Part shown: in pieces, positions 21,901 to 33,125 of the stretch
How positions within the stretch are numbered: position 1 is the first letter of the stretch
Layout of the letters: each line of letters begins with the position of its first letter
NCBI RefSeq assembly: GCF_027409185.1
Contig: NC_084463.1
Coordinates: forward strand, 66,573,852 to 66,637,851
Origin: Cynocephalus volans
Lineage: Eukaryota; Chordata; Mammalia; Dermoptera; Cynocephalidae
Reading direction: 5' to 3'
DNA: 64,000 nt
Notes under the pieces: generated by a model
Seen by the model: the letters and a program-made list of their open reading frames with translations, nothing else
What the model was told of the DNA's origin: nothing
Database searches by the model: none
Translations under genes and position numbers: made by a program

Positions 21901-24129
21901 CCTACTAACAAGGTAAGTTTGGCTTTCAATGTAAACAGGGGTAATATGAGGGCTATGAAAGATATCAAGCTCTTTCTAAACAACTGAAGCCGTTATACAT
22001 TAGATTATATTGTTTGTTCATGTGTCCAAGTATTTGTGTGTTTTACTGAGTGTATAATTCCCTGTGCCTCTTTATCAGAAGTTAGTCTTGACTCCCTGCC
22101 CTGTGGCTCAGAGTTATGCATTAAAGGCTTAATGCAGAAGTTGCTAGGAAATAGCTGCCTATGTTTTTAGGATTCAACATCTCGAAGTGCATGGACTAGT
22201 TTTTCCCAGCTCGTAAAGAGAGGCAAGAACTTCTGAGAATCAGGGGGATGAAAGCAGGTAAGCATAGAGAAATGTAAGAAAGATTCTCGAAGAATAGTGC
22301 AGTCCTATAAGATGTTTGTGGAGGTGACTGAAATATCAAGAAGGAGTTTTGATATAGTATTTTCAGTTGAATGTTTATGTCTTTTCTTAAGCACTAGGAT
22401 AAAATATTTGGCACCCAAAAGATTAACTTAATTCTCCTTCTTCCAGGAGTGAGTCTGTGCAGCAGCACATGCCCCAGCCTGTGAATCCAGAGCTCAGTTT
22501 AAGACCCATCACCGGACTGATAGACAGGTTTGACCACTTCCGAGGTGAGTGGCAGACACTGGTGTGACGTGACTGCATAAATTGTGCTTCAGTAACAGTT
22601 GTCTCTAGCCAGTATTTCCCCCTCTATTGATCTTTCATTTAGGAGAAGAGAGAAGCCTGTGAGTAGTCTGAGTGTTTATAGTTCTATTTGTACTATGATA
22701 ATATGGACAAAACGGAAAGAGAGCTGGTGAAAAAATAAATGTCATTCAGACCTGTAATAAATTACATATATAGAGAAAGAAGAAACATAGAAAAATGGCC
22801 CTTTGAGTCTTTGAATCACTCTTTGATAACATGTCAGATGTTCAATGAGCTGTATAGAACTGCACATTTATTCAGTAATTTCCAATTTCAAATTAAACAC
22901 AATTAATAATGATGATAGGGTGTTCTATATGCAAATATTTTTCCTAAAAAATTTCTTAGTAATTGAATTTGTAAACAACATGAAGTACAATGTATATGAT
23001 GAGAAAAATAGGTGAATAAACCTACTGCACAAGTAATATTTTGTGAACAACCAAAATAAAGTTGGTGGTCGATGAGGCAGGAGTAGAGCTCCATGGTACA
23101 TCCAAACCTGGAGGGTCCCCGCAGGCAGAGGAAGATTAGGCATCACGGAAGCAGGAGAAAAGGCAGAAAATTCCTAGTAAGAAACCGCTTTTAAAGCCAT
23201 ATTCAGGTTTTGTTCTTTAGTGTAAATTAACTAGCACATAATAACACCAGCAAGGCGATCACCATTTTATAGGTCTCACATTGATATTCTCTCTCCACAT
23301 CCCCCAAAGCTGCAGGGAGGGTAAGGTTTGTTGCCATGGAATTGCAGCAATACACAAGTCTCCAGTTTTTCATGTTCTGTAAAAAGTAACCAGGGAGAAG
23401 TAGGCATGACTTCCCTTCCCTTTATAATCTCTGAATTTTTTAGATTTTTTTTTTCTATTGAGTTTAGATATGGGTTTCTTCTATAGGTTAACAGGTAGCA
23501 CATGAATCTGATATTTTTTCAGCCAGAACTGCTTTTGTGGACCTGACCTGTTTTTCTTAGTGACACTCTAGGTAGATTTTCTTATTTCATGCATGATTTT
23601 ATTTTTATCTTGACTAGAATATTCTTTTTCCACAGTGGAAATTTTCTTCGATAATGAAATAACCAATCACAATATCGGTTTTTTTGACGATGTGAGAAAT
23701 TTGAAGTTTAGACATGACCATCAAGCTGCCTCTTTGAATTCTGACAGATCTAACTATTTTGCTGCATGGGGAGCTCAGAGGTTCACCTCTGGAAAACATT
23801 ACTGGGAGCTGGATGTAGACAACTCTTGGGACTGGGCTCTAGGAGTCTGTAAAGATTCCTGGATAAGAAACACTGGCAAAATGCTTGAATCTGGGGACAC
23901 ATTTCTTCTTCTATGTGTGAGGGAGGATAATCATTACACTGTCTTGACCACACCCCCAGTGACTTATCATTACATAAAGAAACCTCTGGGCCGGGTTGGT
24001 GTGTTCCTTGATTTTGAGAGTAGAAGTGTAAGTTTTGTGGATGTTGCCAAGAGTTCCCTCATATGGAATTACCCCACTGGCTCTCTCAATTTCCCTGTCA
24101 GGCCTTTTTTTTGCACTGGCCACACATGA
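18538..24129 (+). CDS. TRIM43: TRIM43-like RING/B-box/PRY-SPRY protein (spliced, 6 coding exons)
   Basis: Coding exons are 18538-18933, 19622-19717, 20981-21211, 21890-21912, 22447-22544 and 23636-24129. All junctions are GT-AG. Together they give 1338 nt, 445 codons plus stop, with no frame error. The 96, 231 and 23 nt internal exons are the standard TRIM sizes. Visible domains: RING with C15, C18, C30, H32, C35, C38, C52, C55; B-box 2 with C88, H91, C99, D102, C107, C110, H116, H119; coiled coil about 133-245; PRY-SPRY about 282-445, ending in PFFCTGHT. The PRY-SPRY is closest to TRIM43 among the TRIM43/49/64/77 group. The RING implies ubiquitin ligase activity. Human TRIM43 is described as DUX4-inducible, embryo-specific and antiherpesviral through pericentrin. 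True orthology versus another family member is not settled. Confidence 0.88.
19020..19135. mobile_element. L2-type LINE fragment in TRIM intron
   Basis: It contains 'actattccaggcacggaag' and 'gctgtgaataaaat', the same ancient L2 block as at 5350-5480. Confidence 0.4.
19622..19717 (+). CDS. TRIM43: TRIM exon 3: coiled coil, 32 codons
   Basis: The acceptor TTTTTTACAG|GAG and the donor ATG|GTATGA bound exactly 96 nt. It begins [11 protein letters not shown] and ends LTNLWM, the expected coiled-coil exon of this family. It is too short to show up as a free-standing long frame. Confidence 0.85.
20981..21211 (+). CDS. TRIM43: TRIM exon 4: coiled coil, 77 codons
   Basis: The acceptor TTCCTTACAG|GAT and the donor CCAG|GTAAGA bound 231 nt. 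It starts DYVYLRRQM and ends HKPDKELLQ. It contains [10 protein letters not shown], a signature of the TRIM43 group. Confidence 0.87.
21890..21912 (+). CDS. TRIM43: TRIM exon 5: 23-nt micro-exon
   Basis: The acceptor CTTTTTACAG|GATTT and the donor ACAAG|GTAAGT bound 23 nt coding DLGDLLT plus two bases of an arginine codon. A 23-nt exon at this place is standard in TRIM genes. Confidence 0.85.
22447..22544 (+). CDS. TRIM43: TRIM exon 6: linker
   Basis: The acceptor CTTCTTCCAG|GAG and the donor CGAG|GTGAGT bound 98 nt. It completes R249 and codes [17 protein letters not shown] and on to HFR. It leaves one base that joins TG of the next exon to make valine 282. Confidence 0.85.
23636..24129 (+). 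CDS. TRIM43: TRIM exon 7: PRY-SPRY domain and stop
   Basis: The acceptor is CTTTTTCCACAG|TGG. It codes residues 282-445 and stops with TGA at 24127-24129. PRY motifs include [16 protein letters not shown] motifs include [16 protein letters not shown] and [13 protein letters not shown]. The apparent ATG at 23635 is only the intron G-to-exon junction read through and is not a start. Confidence 0.88.
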
Positions 24130-24259
24130 TCAGGTATAAGTCAGAAACCAAATGTTGTTTGGGAGCTCCATATTTGAAAGAGCCCTTCTCAGTTGAAGCA
24201 AATCAATAATGTTTGACTGTATTGTTTTCTCTCCTTTAATATAACCTCATTTTATTGTT

Positions 24260-24265
24260 ATTAAA
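24260..24265 (+). terminator. Candidate polyadenylation signal of the TRIM gene
   Basis: ATTAAA, a common variant signal, lies 131 bp after the stop codon. The following bases are T/G-rich. It is the first such signal after the coding sequence. Confidence 0.4.
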
Positions 24266-24755
24266 TAGAATGTATGAAGTGAAAAATTGTGTTGGCTCAT
24301 TTTCTTTTAATTAAAATCATCTTTTGCATCCCATTATCGAGAATATATGCTGTGGTTGCTTACATGTTTTGTGAGCTTGCTGAGGTTACACACATGCATG
24401 GTTGTACAATTCCAATTTAACGATCTAATGGGGTTTGCACATTTAGACAGACCTGGTTATCCACAAAACACATGTCAGTTTGACCTCTTCTCTCTCTTAT
24501 TGATATAATAAATCCTACAGTTGTATCACCCTCAGGGAAAAAAAGAAGCAACCATACATATTATAGAAAACTACCTCTGACCCTCAGGACAAGGATTGAC
24601 TTTTGTTTTTATGATCCCAGGACAGCCTTTCTTTTCTTTAACTTTTATAATAATATAAATGCCAAAATATGAAGCAAGTCTATTATATTCACTGCCAGAG
24701 TCCCTGCAGGTAACAAAATGACTGCTACATATTGAAAAGTTAACAATTACTTGAA

Positions 24756-24907
24756 TGATTAAATTAATAAATAAATAAGACAACTATTTGAAAGGAGTAG
24801 TTTTGCTATTAAAGATAGGAGCATTAATTGAATAGTATATATTTTCAGGATTTGAGGTTGATGTAAAAAACCGATTAAATTACACAAGGCTATTTCAAAC
24901 CTAATCA
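24756..24907. promoter_or_regulatory. Cluster of three DUX4-like motifs
   Basis: TGATTAAATTA at 24756-24766 is an exact - strand match to TAAYYBAATCA. CGATTAAATTA at 24872-24882 (- strand) and AAACCTAATCA at 24897-24907 (+ strand) each have one mismatch. The surroundings are very AT-rich, so chance is a real alternative. Confidence 0.2.
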
Positions 24908-24989
24908 ATTTTCCACTGTTTTCAGAAACACCTGTTAGTGTGTTGAGAAACTGGGAGTAAAGAGACTATCAGCATCAAGGCTAGATGCG

Positions 24990-24990
<1 letters not shown>

Positions 24991-25027
<37 letters not shown>
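24991..25027. repeat. (GT)n microsatellite
   Basis: A run of about 18 GT units interrupted only at its left edge. Confidence 0.9.
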
Positions 25028-25030
<3 letters not shown>

Positions 25031-25344
25031 AGTCGTGGTGTCCATGCATTATTTATTTTAATTTATTTATCTTAATTTAAGACCATCCCCCAGGTTATGA
25101 AAGATGAGATGGAAGGATGAAATACAAATATGTGCCCTTACTCTCTGTTCCCATTTCACCATGATACAATATTTTGTTGATTTTTGTTTCAGTTGTTCTG
25201 TGACACACTTAACTATATATTCACCAGTGTATTTCCTCCACCAAATACACTTCCTGAAAATATTGCCGAAATTAACAAATGCTTGTTAATTGAAAAAGAA
25301 TATCTGAAGTTTGGTAGACATTGCTGTTTGCCATTCCCGGGAAT

Positions 25345-25570
25345 GAGTATTAGCTGTGTGGCCTTGAACACGTCACCTAATTATATTTGCCACAGCTTCA
25401 TCATCTGTCATTCCTAGCAATAATAAGAGCTTACAGAGCTTATGTTTATCGAGCATTTGCCATGCGTCTTACATATAAATGTGTTCTATATGCTTTAAAT
25501 ATAAAAAACCCTATAATCCAATGAATGATAACAATAAAGAAACTAAGCCAGGAAGAATTTAAACAATTTG
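25345..25570. mobile_element. MIR-like SINE fragments
   Basis: One block resembles the MIR core ('gctgtgtggccttgaacacg', then 'ttcatcatctgtcattcc'). It is followed by another resembling the MIR core in the opposite sense ('tttatcgagcatttgccatg'). Both are heavily decayed. Confidence 0.4.
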
Positions 25571-27409
25571 AACTATGTGACTGGTCTCCAAAATCTGTGA
25601 TCTTGACTTTGCTGTGTGTTGATTCTCAGATGAAATGATGTAGGTAATCAACAAACATTTCAATGACTGTTGGTGACAGTCAGATTACATAATGCAAGTA
25701 TAAAGCTTATCCTAGTATCTAACACAGAGTAAACCCTAAACCTATTGTTTTAAGCCTGGGCATGGCTAGGAGTGCTGGATAAACAAAGATTTTTCTTTTT
25801 CTTTTTCTTTTTTTGTTTTAGTAGGAAAAAAAAAAATCAAACGACAGGCACAGCAGAGAAATACCCCCAAGAGGCTGTGTTCAGTGAAGATAAGATGATC
25901 TTTATATTTCTTTGAGTTAGAACCAGGAATGGGTATTCAAGGATGAGTAAACTCTGCTTTTCTCCATTACTAAGTTGAGGAGTATTCACCTATCCATGTC
26001 TGGCTAACTGAAGGTCATGTGGCAAGGGACATCTTACTCTTTTAAAAATCTGTTAAATGGATGATTAAACAGTAATGATTATGCAAATTATGAAAATACA
26101 TATCAGAAATATTCCCTTATTCTTTCCATCCCTACCACCTAGATTCCATAGTTAACCTTTACTCTCCTCCTCCAGTGCATTTCATACAAATCTTTATTAG
26201 CTAATGGAGAGAGTTCATCACAAGCTCTTTTTGACTATCTGCACTTCAAGTGATCTCAGATTGTAGAATTTCACTTTCTGGGCCTTCAACCCAATGCTTT
26301 CTTCATTTACACCTAAGGCGTCTGAGCTCTCTCCATTGACACCAAAATTTCAACAAGCAACAGCCATTTCAGCCTAAATATCGCCTTGCTACCGATATTT
26401 TTCTTTTTTGCAAAGAAATGTTATAGCTAATATTCTTATTTAGCATGGATTTACTTGTACGTACAGGCAGAATTTGCTTCTATGGGTATTTAAGATTTAC
26501 CTTTGGTTTTGAAAGAGGAGGAAAATGTGTATCTATTTGGCAAATTTTCTCTGCTATTAAACCAAGAATTTCTTATTCTAATCATACTTCTGGAGATATT
26601 TATTCTTTTTACTTTCTAAATCTTTAGTTTTGATGACCTACATTGGAATTATTAGCATATGGGACATACCTGTGGTGGAGAAGTAAAAAAAAAAAAGGTG
26701 AGATTACGTGGAACCTTGCAAGTTACATAAAAAATCGGGGACTCCCCTTGTTCCCATGCTCAAAAGGGTTTATTCGTTTACTTGTTTGCCCTCTTTTTGG
26801 CAGAAATTTAATTCCTTATAGAAATAAAAATAAAAGCTGATATGGAGAATGAAGCATATGTGAGATAATACCAAGGAGATGAAATTGTAAATAAGATAAT
26901 GCACAATGTGAGAAGAGAATGTAGTCAATGATGAAATCCTGAGAACCCCCTAACATAAAGGACACATTAAGGAACATGAGAACACGAAGGAACTAAGATT
27001 AATTAAAGGTAGTAGGAAAAAAAAAAAAAAAAACCTCTTTGTGGCGAAATAAAGCAAATAAATGAAAATAACATAAATGCAGTGTTTCCCATGTCCCCTC
27101 AATTTTATCAGCATTACTTAATTTATCATTGTAACTAACTCTAGCTGAGGAGCCTTTGGATTTAGAGAGGAATGTGGTGTCTTCCTATCAGCTTTCCTTT
27201 TATTCATTGCTAGTGACCAAAGATTCGGGATTATTTGAAATAATGTTACTGTTATGAGATCATGGTGACTATACTGTTTTTCAATCAGAAAGTGTTATTT
27301 CTGTTCTCTGCTCAACTCCTGATGTGTGTGTGATTTTGGTCAAATTTCCTCATGTCTCTTTGGGTTTTTTCATTATATGCTCAGATATGCCGAACGACAA
27401 ATTTCAACA

Positions 27410-27840
27410 AATTTAGTTAAGTGATTAATTGGCTTTTATTTGTGATTCATGAATTGATCAGCATATCATTGAGAAATAGAGAGGTGCTGTGCTAGAAATG
27501 GCAGAACTGTTTGTTTTTATAAGGTAGCTTGACCAGGAACAAGGAAACAGCATAATATAAAAAGTGGATTGATTAACATCAGATTCATTCAGTTATTCTT
27601 CTTGTAAGAATTAAAGCACAGAGAACTTCCTTATCATGCTGGCTAAAAATGGCCTGTTCGTACATGTGACTATTACTTTATCCCTCCTGATTTCTCAGAA
27701 GGTCAGTTAAGGAATTCAGATTCGGTTTAGTTATGTGGAGCATTAACAATAATAACTCCATTTTAGTTTGGTCTATTGAGGCTTAATGCAGGAGCTCAGT
27801 CCACATTAATGGCCTCCTATAAATTTTATTCAACAGATAG
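27410..27840 (-). mobile_element. Probable LTR-type repeat, antisense
   Basis: The phrases 'ttggcttttatttgtgattc', 'ctggctaaaaatggcctgtt' and 'aactccattttagtttgg' are familiar from dispersed mammalian ERV-type LTRs. The family was not assigned and the ends are approximate. Confidence 0.4.
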
Positions 27841-28169
27841 ATTTTTTTTTTATCATTTGATGTCTCAAATTTCTGTGACTTTATAGGATTTGATTTCCCA
27901 TTATTGGTATTCATTTGAGGTTTCCTTAAAAATGAAACAGGCCAGTCACCTAATACAAATTGGTCTTTGAGACCTCTAAACCTTTCAAATTTTTGAGGAT
28001 CAGAAATCTACAAGCATGTTTTTGGTTTAAAGACAGAGCTTAAGTTCATTGTTTTCTTGCTTGAGAAAATTAGAAAGAAGATACTTTGTGAAAGATGGGC
28101 AGAAAATCCACAGAAAACTGAATGAGGATGGAAATGTGATTGTGATGAGGAAATGGGATCAATGGGAAT

Positions 28170-28268
28170 TGTTTCCTTCTTTCCTTCCTTCCTTCCTTCC
28201 TTCCTTCCTTCCTTCCTTCCTTCCTTCCTTCCTTCCTTCCTTCCTTCCTTCCTTCCTTCCTTCCTTCC
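28170..28268. repeat. (TTCC)n microsatellite, about 100 bp
   Basis: An almost perfect tetranucleotide array of roughly 23 units, uninterrupted after the first two imperfect units. The resulting FLPSFLPS or EGRKEGRK frames on the two strands are artefacts of the repeat. Confidence 0.95.
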
Positions 28269-28269
28269 A

Positions 28270-28985
28270 ATCTTGCAGAAAGATCATTTATTCATTCATG
28301 TGCTTGTTTATTCCCACCCACTTGGAATTCATCCCTCCCCTCACCTGCAGTCCATTTCCAAAGTTATTTGGGAAACACCCACTACTAACACTGCATTACC
28401 CCATTTCTATTAAGAAAACAAATCACACTAATGGAAAAGAAGTGTGATGCAAGGCTCAGAAAATGATGATCGAGAAAAAGTCTTGTGACTTTTGTAGTTT
28501 TGTGCTTGGAAGATTGACACAGTTTCCAGAAAGCTAGAGTGGGTCATGGAAGCTTCTCATATCAAGTGAAGGAGGCACTGCCTCAGCAAATGTTCAGAGT
28601 ACAAAGACATCATTCCTCACTTAATCTGTAGTAACAGCCTTCTTCAAGCACCAGGTAAGAACAGATTGTAGAGGCTGTTATTTCCTCCTTACATGCTATC
28701 CTTAAACACTTCTCTGTAATTTTGCATAGATCAAAAAAGCATATCTATTTCTACAAATTGGTTGGCTAGACTGTGACTAACTAATTTATTTGTATTTTTC
28801 TTTCTCAATATTACTTATTCACCAGTATGCTTATGTTTTTACACACAAATCTTCTCCTGAGAATCTTATGTTGCTGCCTTTTATGTTCATTTAGATTTTA
28901 AGAACCAGGTAGTATGTCTAAACTACTTTAAGGATCTTATAAATATATCACATGTATTTTTTTCCAATTCTATGGAAAAGATTTC
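28270..28985. other. Intergenic, nothing recognised
   Basis: No gene or repeat family recognised. Confidence 0.35.
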
Positions 28986-29165
28986 AACTGGGGGTAATTT
29001 TTCCCTCCAGGGAATATTTATTGATGTTTGGAAACAGTTTTGGTTGTCACAAATGATAGTTAGTACTGATATCTAAGGGTAGAGACAGGGATTTGGCTCA
29101 AATCCTACACGGCATAGCCAGCATCACCCCCCCACAACCCCCAACAAAGAATTATGAGTCCCAAA
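28986..29165. mobile_element. MER5A-type DNA transposon fossil (hAT-Charlie group)
   Basis: It contains 'actgggggtaatttttccct', 'ccagggaatatttattgatg', 'tttggttgtcacaaatgata' and 'aacaaagaattatgagtccc' in the order of MER5A. It is a short non-autonomous fossil. Confidence 0.6.
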
Positions 29166-29539
29166 TATAAACAGTCCTTAACTATGAATCAGAGAATCTC
29201 AACATAAATTAATGATAATAATAACACCTAAATAAGCCAGTTACTGTAGAGAACAGGCAATCAGTAGCAATCCTATCTAAATTGCAGGCTGAGAATGACA
29301 AAAAAATACTTTTGGTCTAAACTTCATATGGGACTCCCTAAAATAACTCTAGATGACCAATTTAAATTTATATATATTTAAGATAATTTGTGAGGATTGC
29401 CACCATGATTTGAGATGTTCTGCCTTTCAGTCTGCAAATATATTTTTAGTACTATGAATAATGATTCTGCATTCATTCTTGGATTATTTCATTGCTTATT
29501 TATTAATCATTCATGCTAGGTACTAAGAACAGATTGTTT

Positions 29540-30130
29540 TACTCTGGCTGGTCTTTTTCAGGTTTACCAGAGAGACGGGTTAGCCTAATATCTCTCCTCT
29601 GGTCCCCGGTATTCCTGAATAAAATCTGACTACCATTTTCCACAACATTTGACTTTCGGGTGGCTTGCTTTGTCAGGGTGCAGGCAACCTGACTTGGTTT
29701 TGGTAACAAGACTTTGTCGAGCCTCAACCAGGAGCTGAATGTCCTGGAGTAACAGATTTTGGCAAGCCAAGCCAGGATTTTTGTTTGGGGGAAGCAGCCA
29801 GACTTGTTCCTGGTAACAAATTTTGGTGAGCCAAGCCAGGAGCTGAGTGCTCCCGGTGGCCTAGCCCCGCAATGAACAGAGCAGTTGGCAGCAGGAGCAA
29901 GCTAGGGCTTACCTGTTCATGCCGTGGGAGTGAGGCTGGGTCCACCCGTGGGTGCCAGCTGCCTGTGGTAGGGAAACCCCATGGATGGGATTTTTTGAGA
30001 CTTCTTCTGATTTTGCAGCAGTGGTGTTAACCACCAATTCCCTGCCTTTTGTTTGGTGAAGGAAGGCAGCTCTAGTAAGGGATTGACAGGCTCTGAGCTG
30101 CTAAGTCTCACTGGGAGTTCTACACTATTT
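29540..30130 (+). mobile_element. ERV LTR 3' part plus leader, sense
   Basis: Homologous to 13930-14340 and 32830-33120. It contains 'caggtttaccagagagacgg', AATAAAATC at about 29619 and then repeated leader motifs 'ttttggcaagccaagcc' and 'ttttggtgagccaagcc'. The leader motif itself is duplicated inside this copy. Confidence 0.5.
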
Positions 30131-30181
30131 TTCTTGTTGTTGTTAAAGGTAACATTTTGGATGTGAGAAATGACTCGAGGA

Positions 30182-30229
30182 TACCGAAGCCAGCATTTTG
30201 TTTGTTACCGAAGCCAGCATTTTGTTTGT
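30182..30229. repeat. Perfect tandem duplication, 2 x 24 bp
   Basis: The unit TACCGAAGCCAGCATTTTGT plus TTGT occurs twice back to back (30182-30205 and 30206-30229) with no mismatch, which points to a recent duplication. Confidence 0.95.
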
Positions 30230-32321
30230 TTATTTGGGAAAGCTCTGTCTGTTTAGTTTTGAATAACTAACTACGTTTGTACCTTTTGATCATTAAAAAT
30301 CCAATGACTAAAAAGAATTTTTTTTTTTGTGAGTTTCTCTTGGCAAGTTTGAGAAACAAACTATGATCTTGACAGCTATAATTGGCTAAGTCTCTGGACA
30401 AAATTTGTCTATCTGTGCACACAGTTCTGCAAGAGTTAAGACAGAAACTTACTGTTTAAGAGAAACCTATTAAAAGAATCAAGGCCACTTGGATACTTTG
30501 TTTTTCTTATACAATTCACCCACTCCTAGCTATATGTAAATACTTGAGAATTTAACCCTAAAGTCATTTGAAACTGAAACTGAAGAAAAAAAATTAGAAG
30601 AGTAAAAAAAACAGAAACTGAAGAAAAAAAAAAAAGATTAGAAAGCTATTTTTTTTTTTTAATCAGACTGCTATGACAAATGTCTTCAGAATTATCAGTG
30701 TACATTTTTGCCTGGGTTTACTGGTCAAAGAGGATTATATTCATCTCTTTTAGAGGTTTTTAAAATTTAAGTTATAAACCCAGCCTAAAACAGAATGATT
30801 TTTGATTATGCACTTTTTAGATAAATGAGGCTAATTTAATATTGTTGCTAGAAAGGAACAAGTAAGTAGGAGAAGAGAGATGTGAAGAAAGCTATGTGTA
30901 AGAAAGCTTCTTGTGTAGTGAACTTTTGTCCTAAAGGAAAATGATGAGTTATTTAGGAAAGAGGACTTATAGGACAGAACTGAAAGTCTAAAAGCATGTG
31001 GTGCAAATGTCTGAGTACATCTTAGTAATGGTTTGTGAAGGGGAAATTTATGAAATAATTTTGTGTGATTAAGTTGGCTATAATTAGAAGAGAATTATTT
31101 TGATATTACAAGACACTAATACAGAACTAAATTTCCCCTATCTTTGAACAAGGTTTTCTTGAAGAATTGATCTGTTCTTAGTAAAATTGCAAGATATTTT
31201 GATTTTTCTCTAAAGGCATCTTCAATTAGATTCATGGAAAGAACTGTAACAAGTACTCTTAAACACAGCTTTCAAATATCTTTAAGAACAAGAAAAGTTT
31301 TTCAGATCTCTAATAAGAAATGTGATCAGTATATAAAACTGCTAATCAAGATCAAGCAAAGCAAAAATTAATTATATACAGTTAAATAATTAATGAACAT
31401 AATGTTTTGCATTTCTCATTGTTGGTTCTTTACTTAAATGTTTTGTTTTCCAGATTTAAGGAAATTTTGTCACTTAAGCTATGTATAACTTACAGCAATT
31501 TGGTAAATTATACTTTTATGAACAAAGATAGAAACATTTGCCTTTTCTCACTATTTAATTTCTCCAAAATTTGGAAAGTGATTGTGAGTGTCCTTGCGAT
31601 TTTTATGGCAATATTTGCATAAGTTCAATAAGATTTTGCTTTGTCTTTGTAATAGGATACAAATGGAAAACATCAGTTGTAGAATAGCATGTCTCTTTTA
31701 AGTTCCTGACCCCACTTTCTGTTGCTCTTTCTGTTGCCTTGATTTGGCCTAACTGCTGTTTCATCTTTCCCCCCAATGTGGGACATGACTACCTGGGAAT
31801 AAGCTTTCCCAGGACCAAGGGATCAGTCTACCTGGGTATGAGCCTCCCCAGCACTGAGGGATCAACACAAAGAAAAGTAAGACTTTTTCAGTCATGCAAT
31901 TGATCATCAATGGTTTCATGAGAAATGTTTTGATCAAAAAGAGGGAAATGATGTTTTATCTACACAAGCAGTTCTTTAAAAGTACTCATAGCCTTGAAGG
32001 TGGTGGGGGCATAATTTTGATGAGACATCCTGTTTCTAAACAAAGGATTCATGTAACTTGTTAAAAATCATTGATGTACCAATTAATGTATAGCCTGGTA
32101 ATTCTGGGTAAGGTACCTATTACCAATCAATTAATAAGACAATAAACAAATGTCCTTCATCCCTCCACCACTCCAGTCCACTACCAAGAACTGTGCCCTC
32201 CATCATGTCAAATAGTTCCATTCCAAATTAACCCTTTCTTCAACCTGACTCAACTAGAAGCAGTAAGGTGAGTTGTTTCTGTTCCACAGAAATGGAAGGA
32301 ACTATTGATAGTGTGGAAGAT
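30230..32321. other. Region between two ERV LTR copies, no gene
   Basis: It lies between same-orientation LTR-like copies at 29540 and 32322 and may be decayed ERV internal sequence, but no gag, pol or env-like frame is seen. It holds several poly-A tracts (about 30582-30640). Confidence 0.3.
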
Positions 32322-33125
32322 GTTGGAATGAGCAGGACTGAAGTCATGTTGGGACCCCAAACCCTATGGGCTCTAAAAGATTTTAAAAGGACACTGTTTG
32401 TTTGTTTGTTTGTTTTTTATTAGCATGCATTTCTCTGAGTTCCTTTTTTTCCCAAGGTTATTTGTTATTTTCAACCTTGGTTAGGGGACAACATGACATT
32501 ATTTATGTGAATGTAAAGTTGCTTTCCAGTCAGCCTGGGGTTGTAAACTTGCCACCAGTCACATATTACCCACACCCTGAGAAACCAAGGAAGACATCAA
32601 TAAAGCTATGCTGACTCCACCTCGAGGCAAATCAAAATCCTGCAGGACCCCAAGATAACAGCAAGGATGGGAACAGAAACCAGATGGAGGCTTGGCAAGA
32701 CCTGCACTTGGCTCCTTGTATGGAACCCCCACAGCTCATATCCATCTCCCTTCTGTTTTTCATTTCCCACATTCCATTCCTTCAATCTCATCTTTGAAAA
32801 CCCATCAGTAAATTTGAGTCTTTGAAATGGTTTTAGTCTGGCCAAGGTCCTTCAGGTTTACTGGAGAAATGGGTTAGCCTAACAACTCTGCTCAGGTCAC
32901 TGGTCTTCCATAAATGCTGACTTCCATTTTCACCAACACTTGACTTTGGGAGTGTTTGGTTTTTTACGGGGGCAGGAAGCTGGACCTGGGTTCAGTAACA
33001 AAATTTTGGTGAGCCTAAGCCAGGAGCTAAATGACCTGGGGTAACAGATTTTGGCAAAGCAAGCCAGGGTTTTTATTTGGGCCAGGTGGCTGGCCTTGGT
33101 CTTGCTAACATATTCAGGGAGCAAG
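32322..33125 (+). mobile_element. ERV LTR plus leader, sense
   Basis: It starts TGTTGGAATGAGCAGGACTG and runs through 'atgttgggaccccaaaccc', 'cagcctggggttgtaaactt' and 'gaaaccaaggaagacatcaa'. The leader then carries 'aaaattttggtgagcctaag'. It is the best preserved sense copy of the repeat also at 13477, 29540 and (antisense) 5720/8527. Confidence 0.52.

Larger units (their letters stand above)
24290..28169. other. Intergenic with minor repeats
   Basis: No gene recognised. A GT repeat lies at 24991-25027. MIR-like blocks lie at about 25345-25420 (with 'gctgtgtggccttgaac') and 25420-25570. A poly-A tract lies at 27018-27033. One LTR-like stretch at 27410-27840 is listed separately. Confidence 0.35.

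Noticed and set aside
26575-26585. TATTCTAATCA, a one-mismatch DUX-like site
   Set aside because: Isolated in AT-rich DNA and not near a promoter. It serves as an example of the chance background.
28049-28447. 132-codon frame with FLPS repeats
   Set aside because: Translation of the TTCC microsatellite, not a protein-coding gene.
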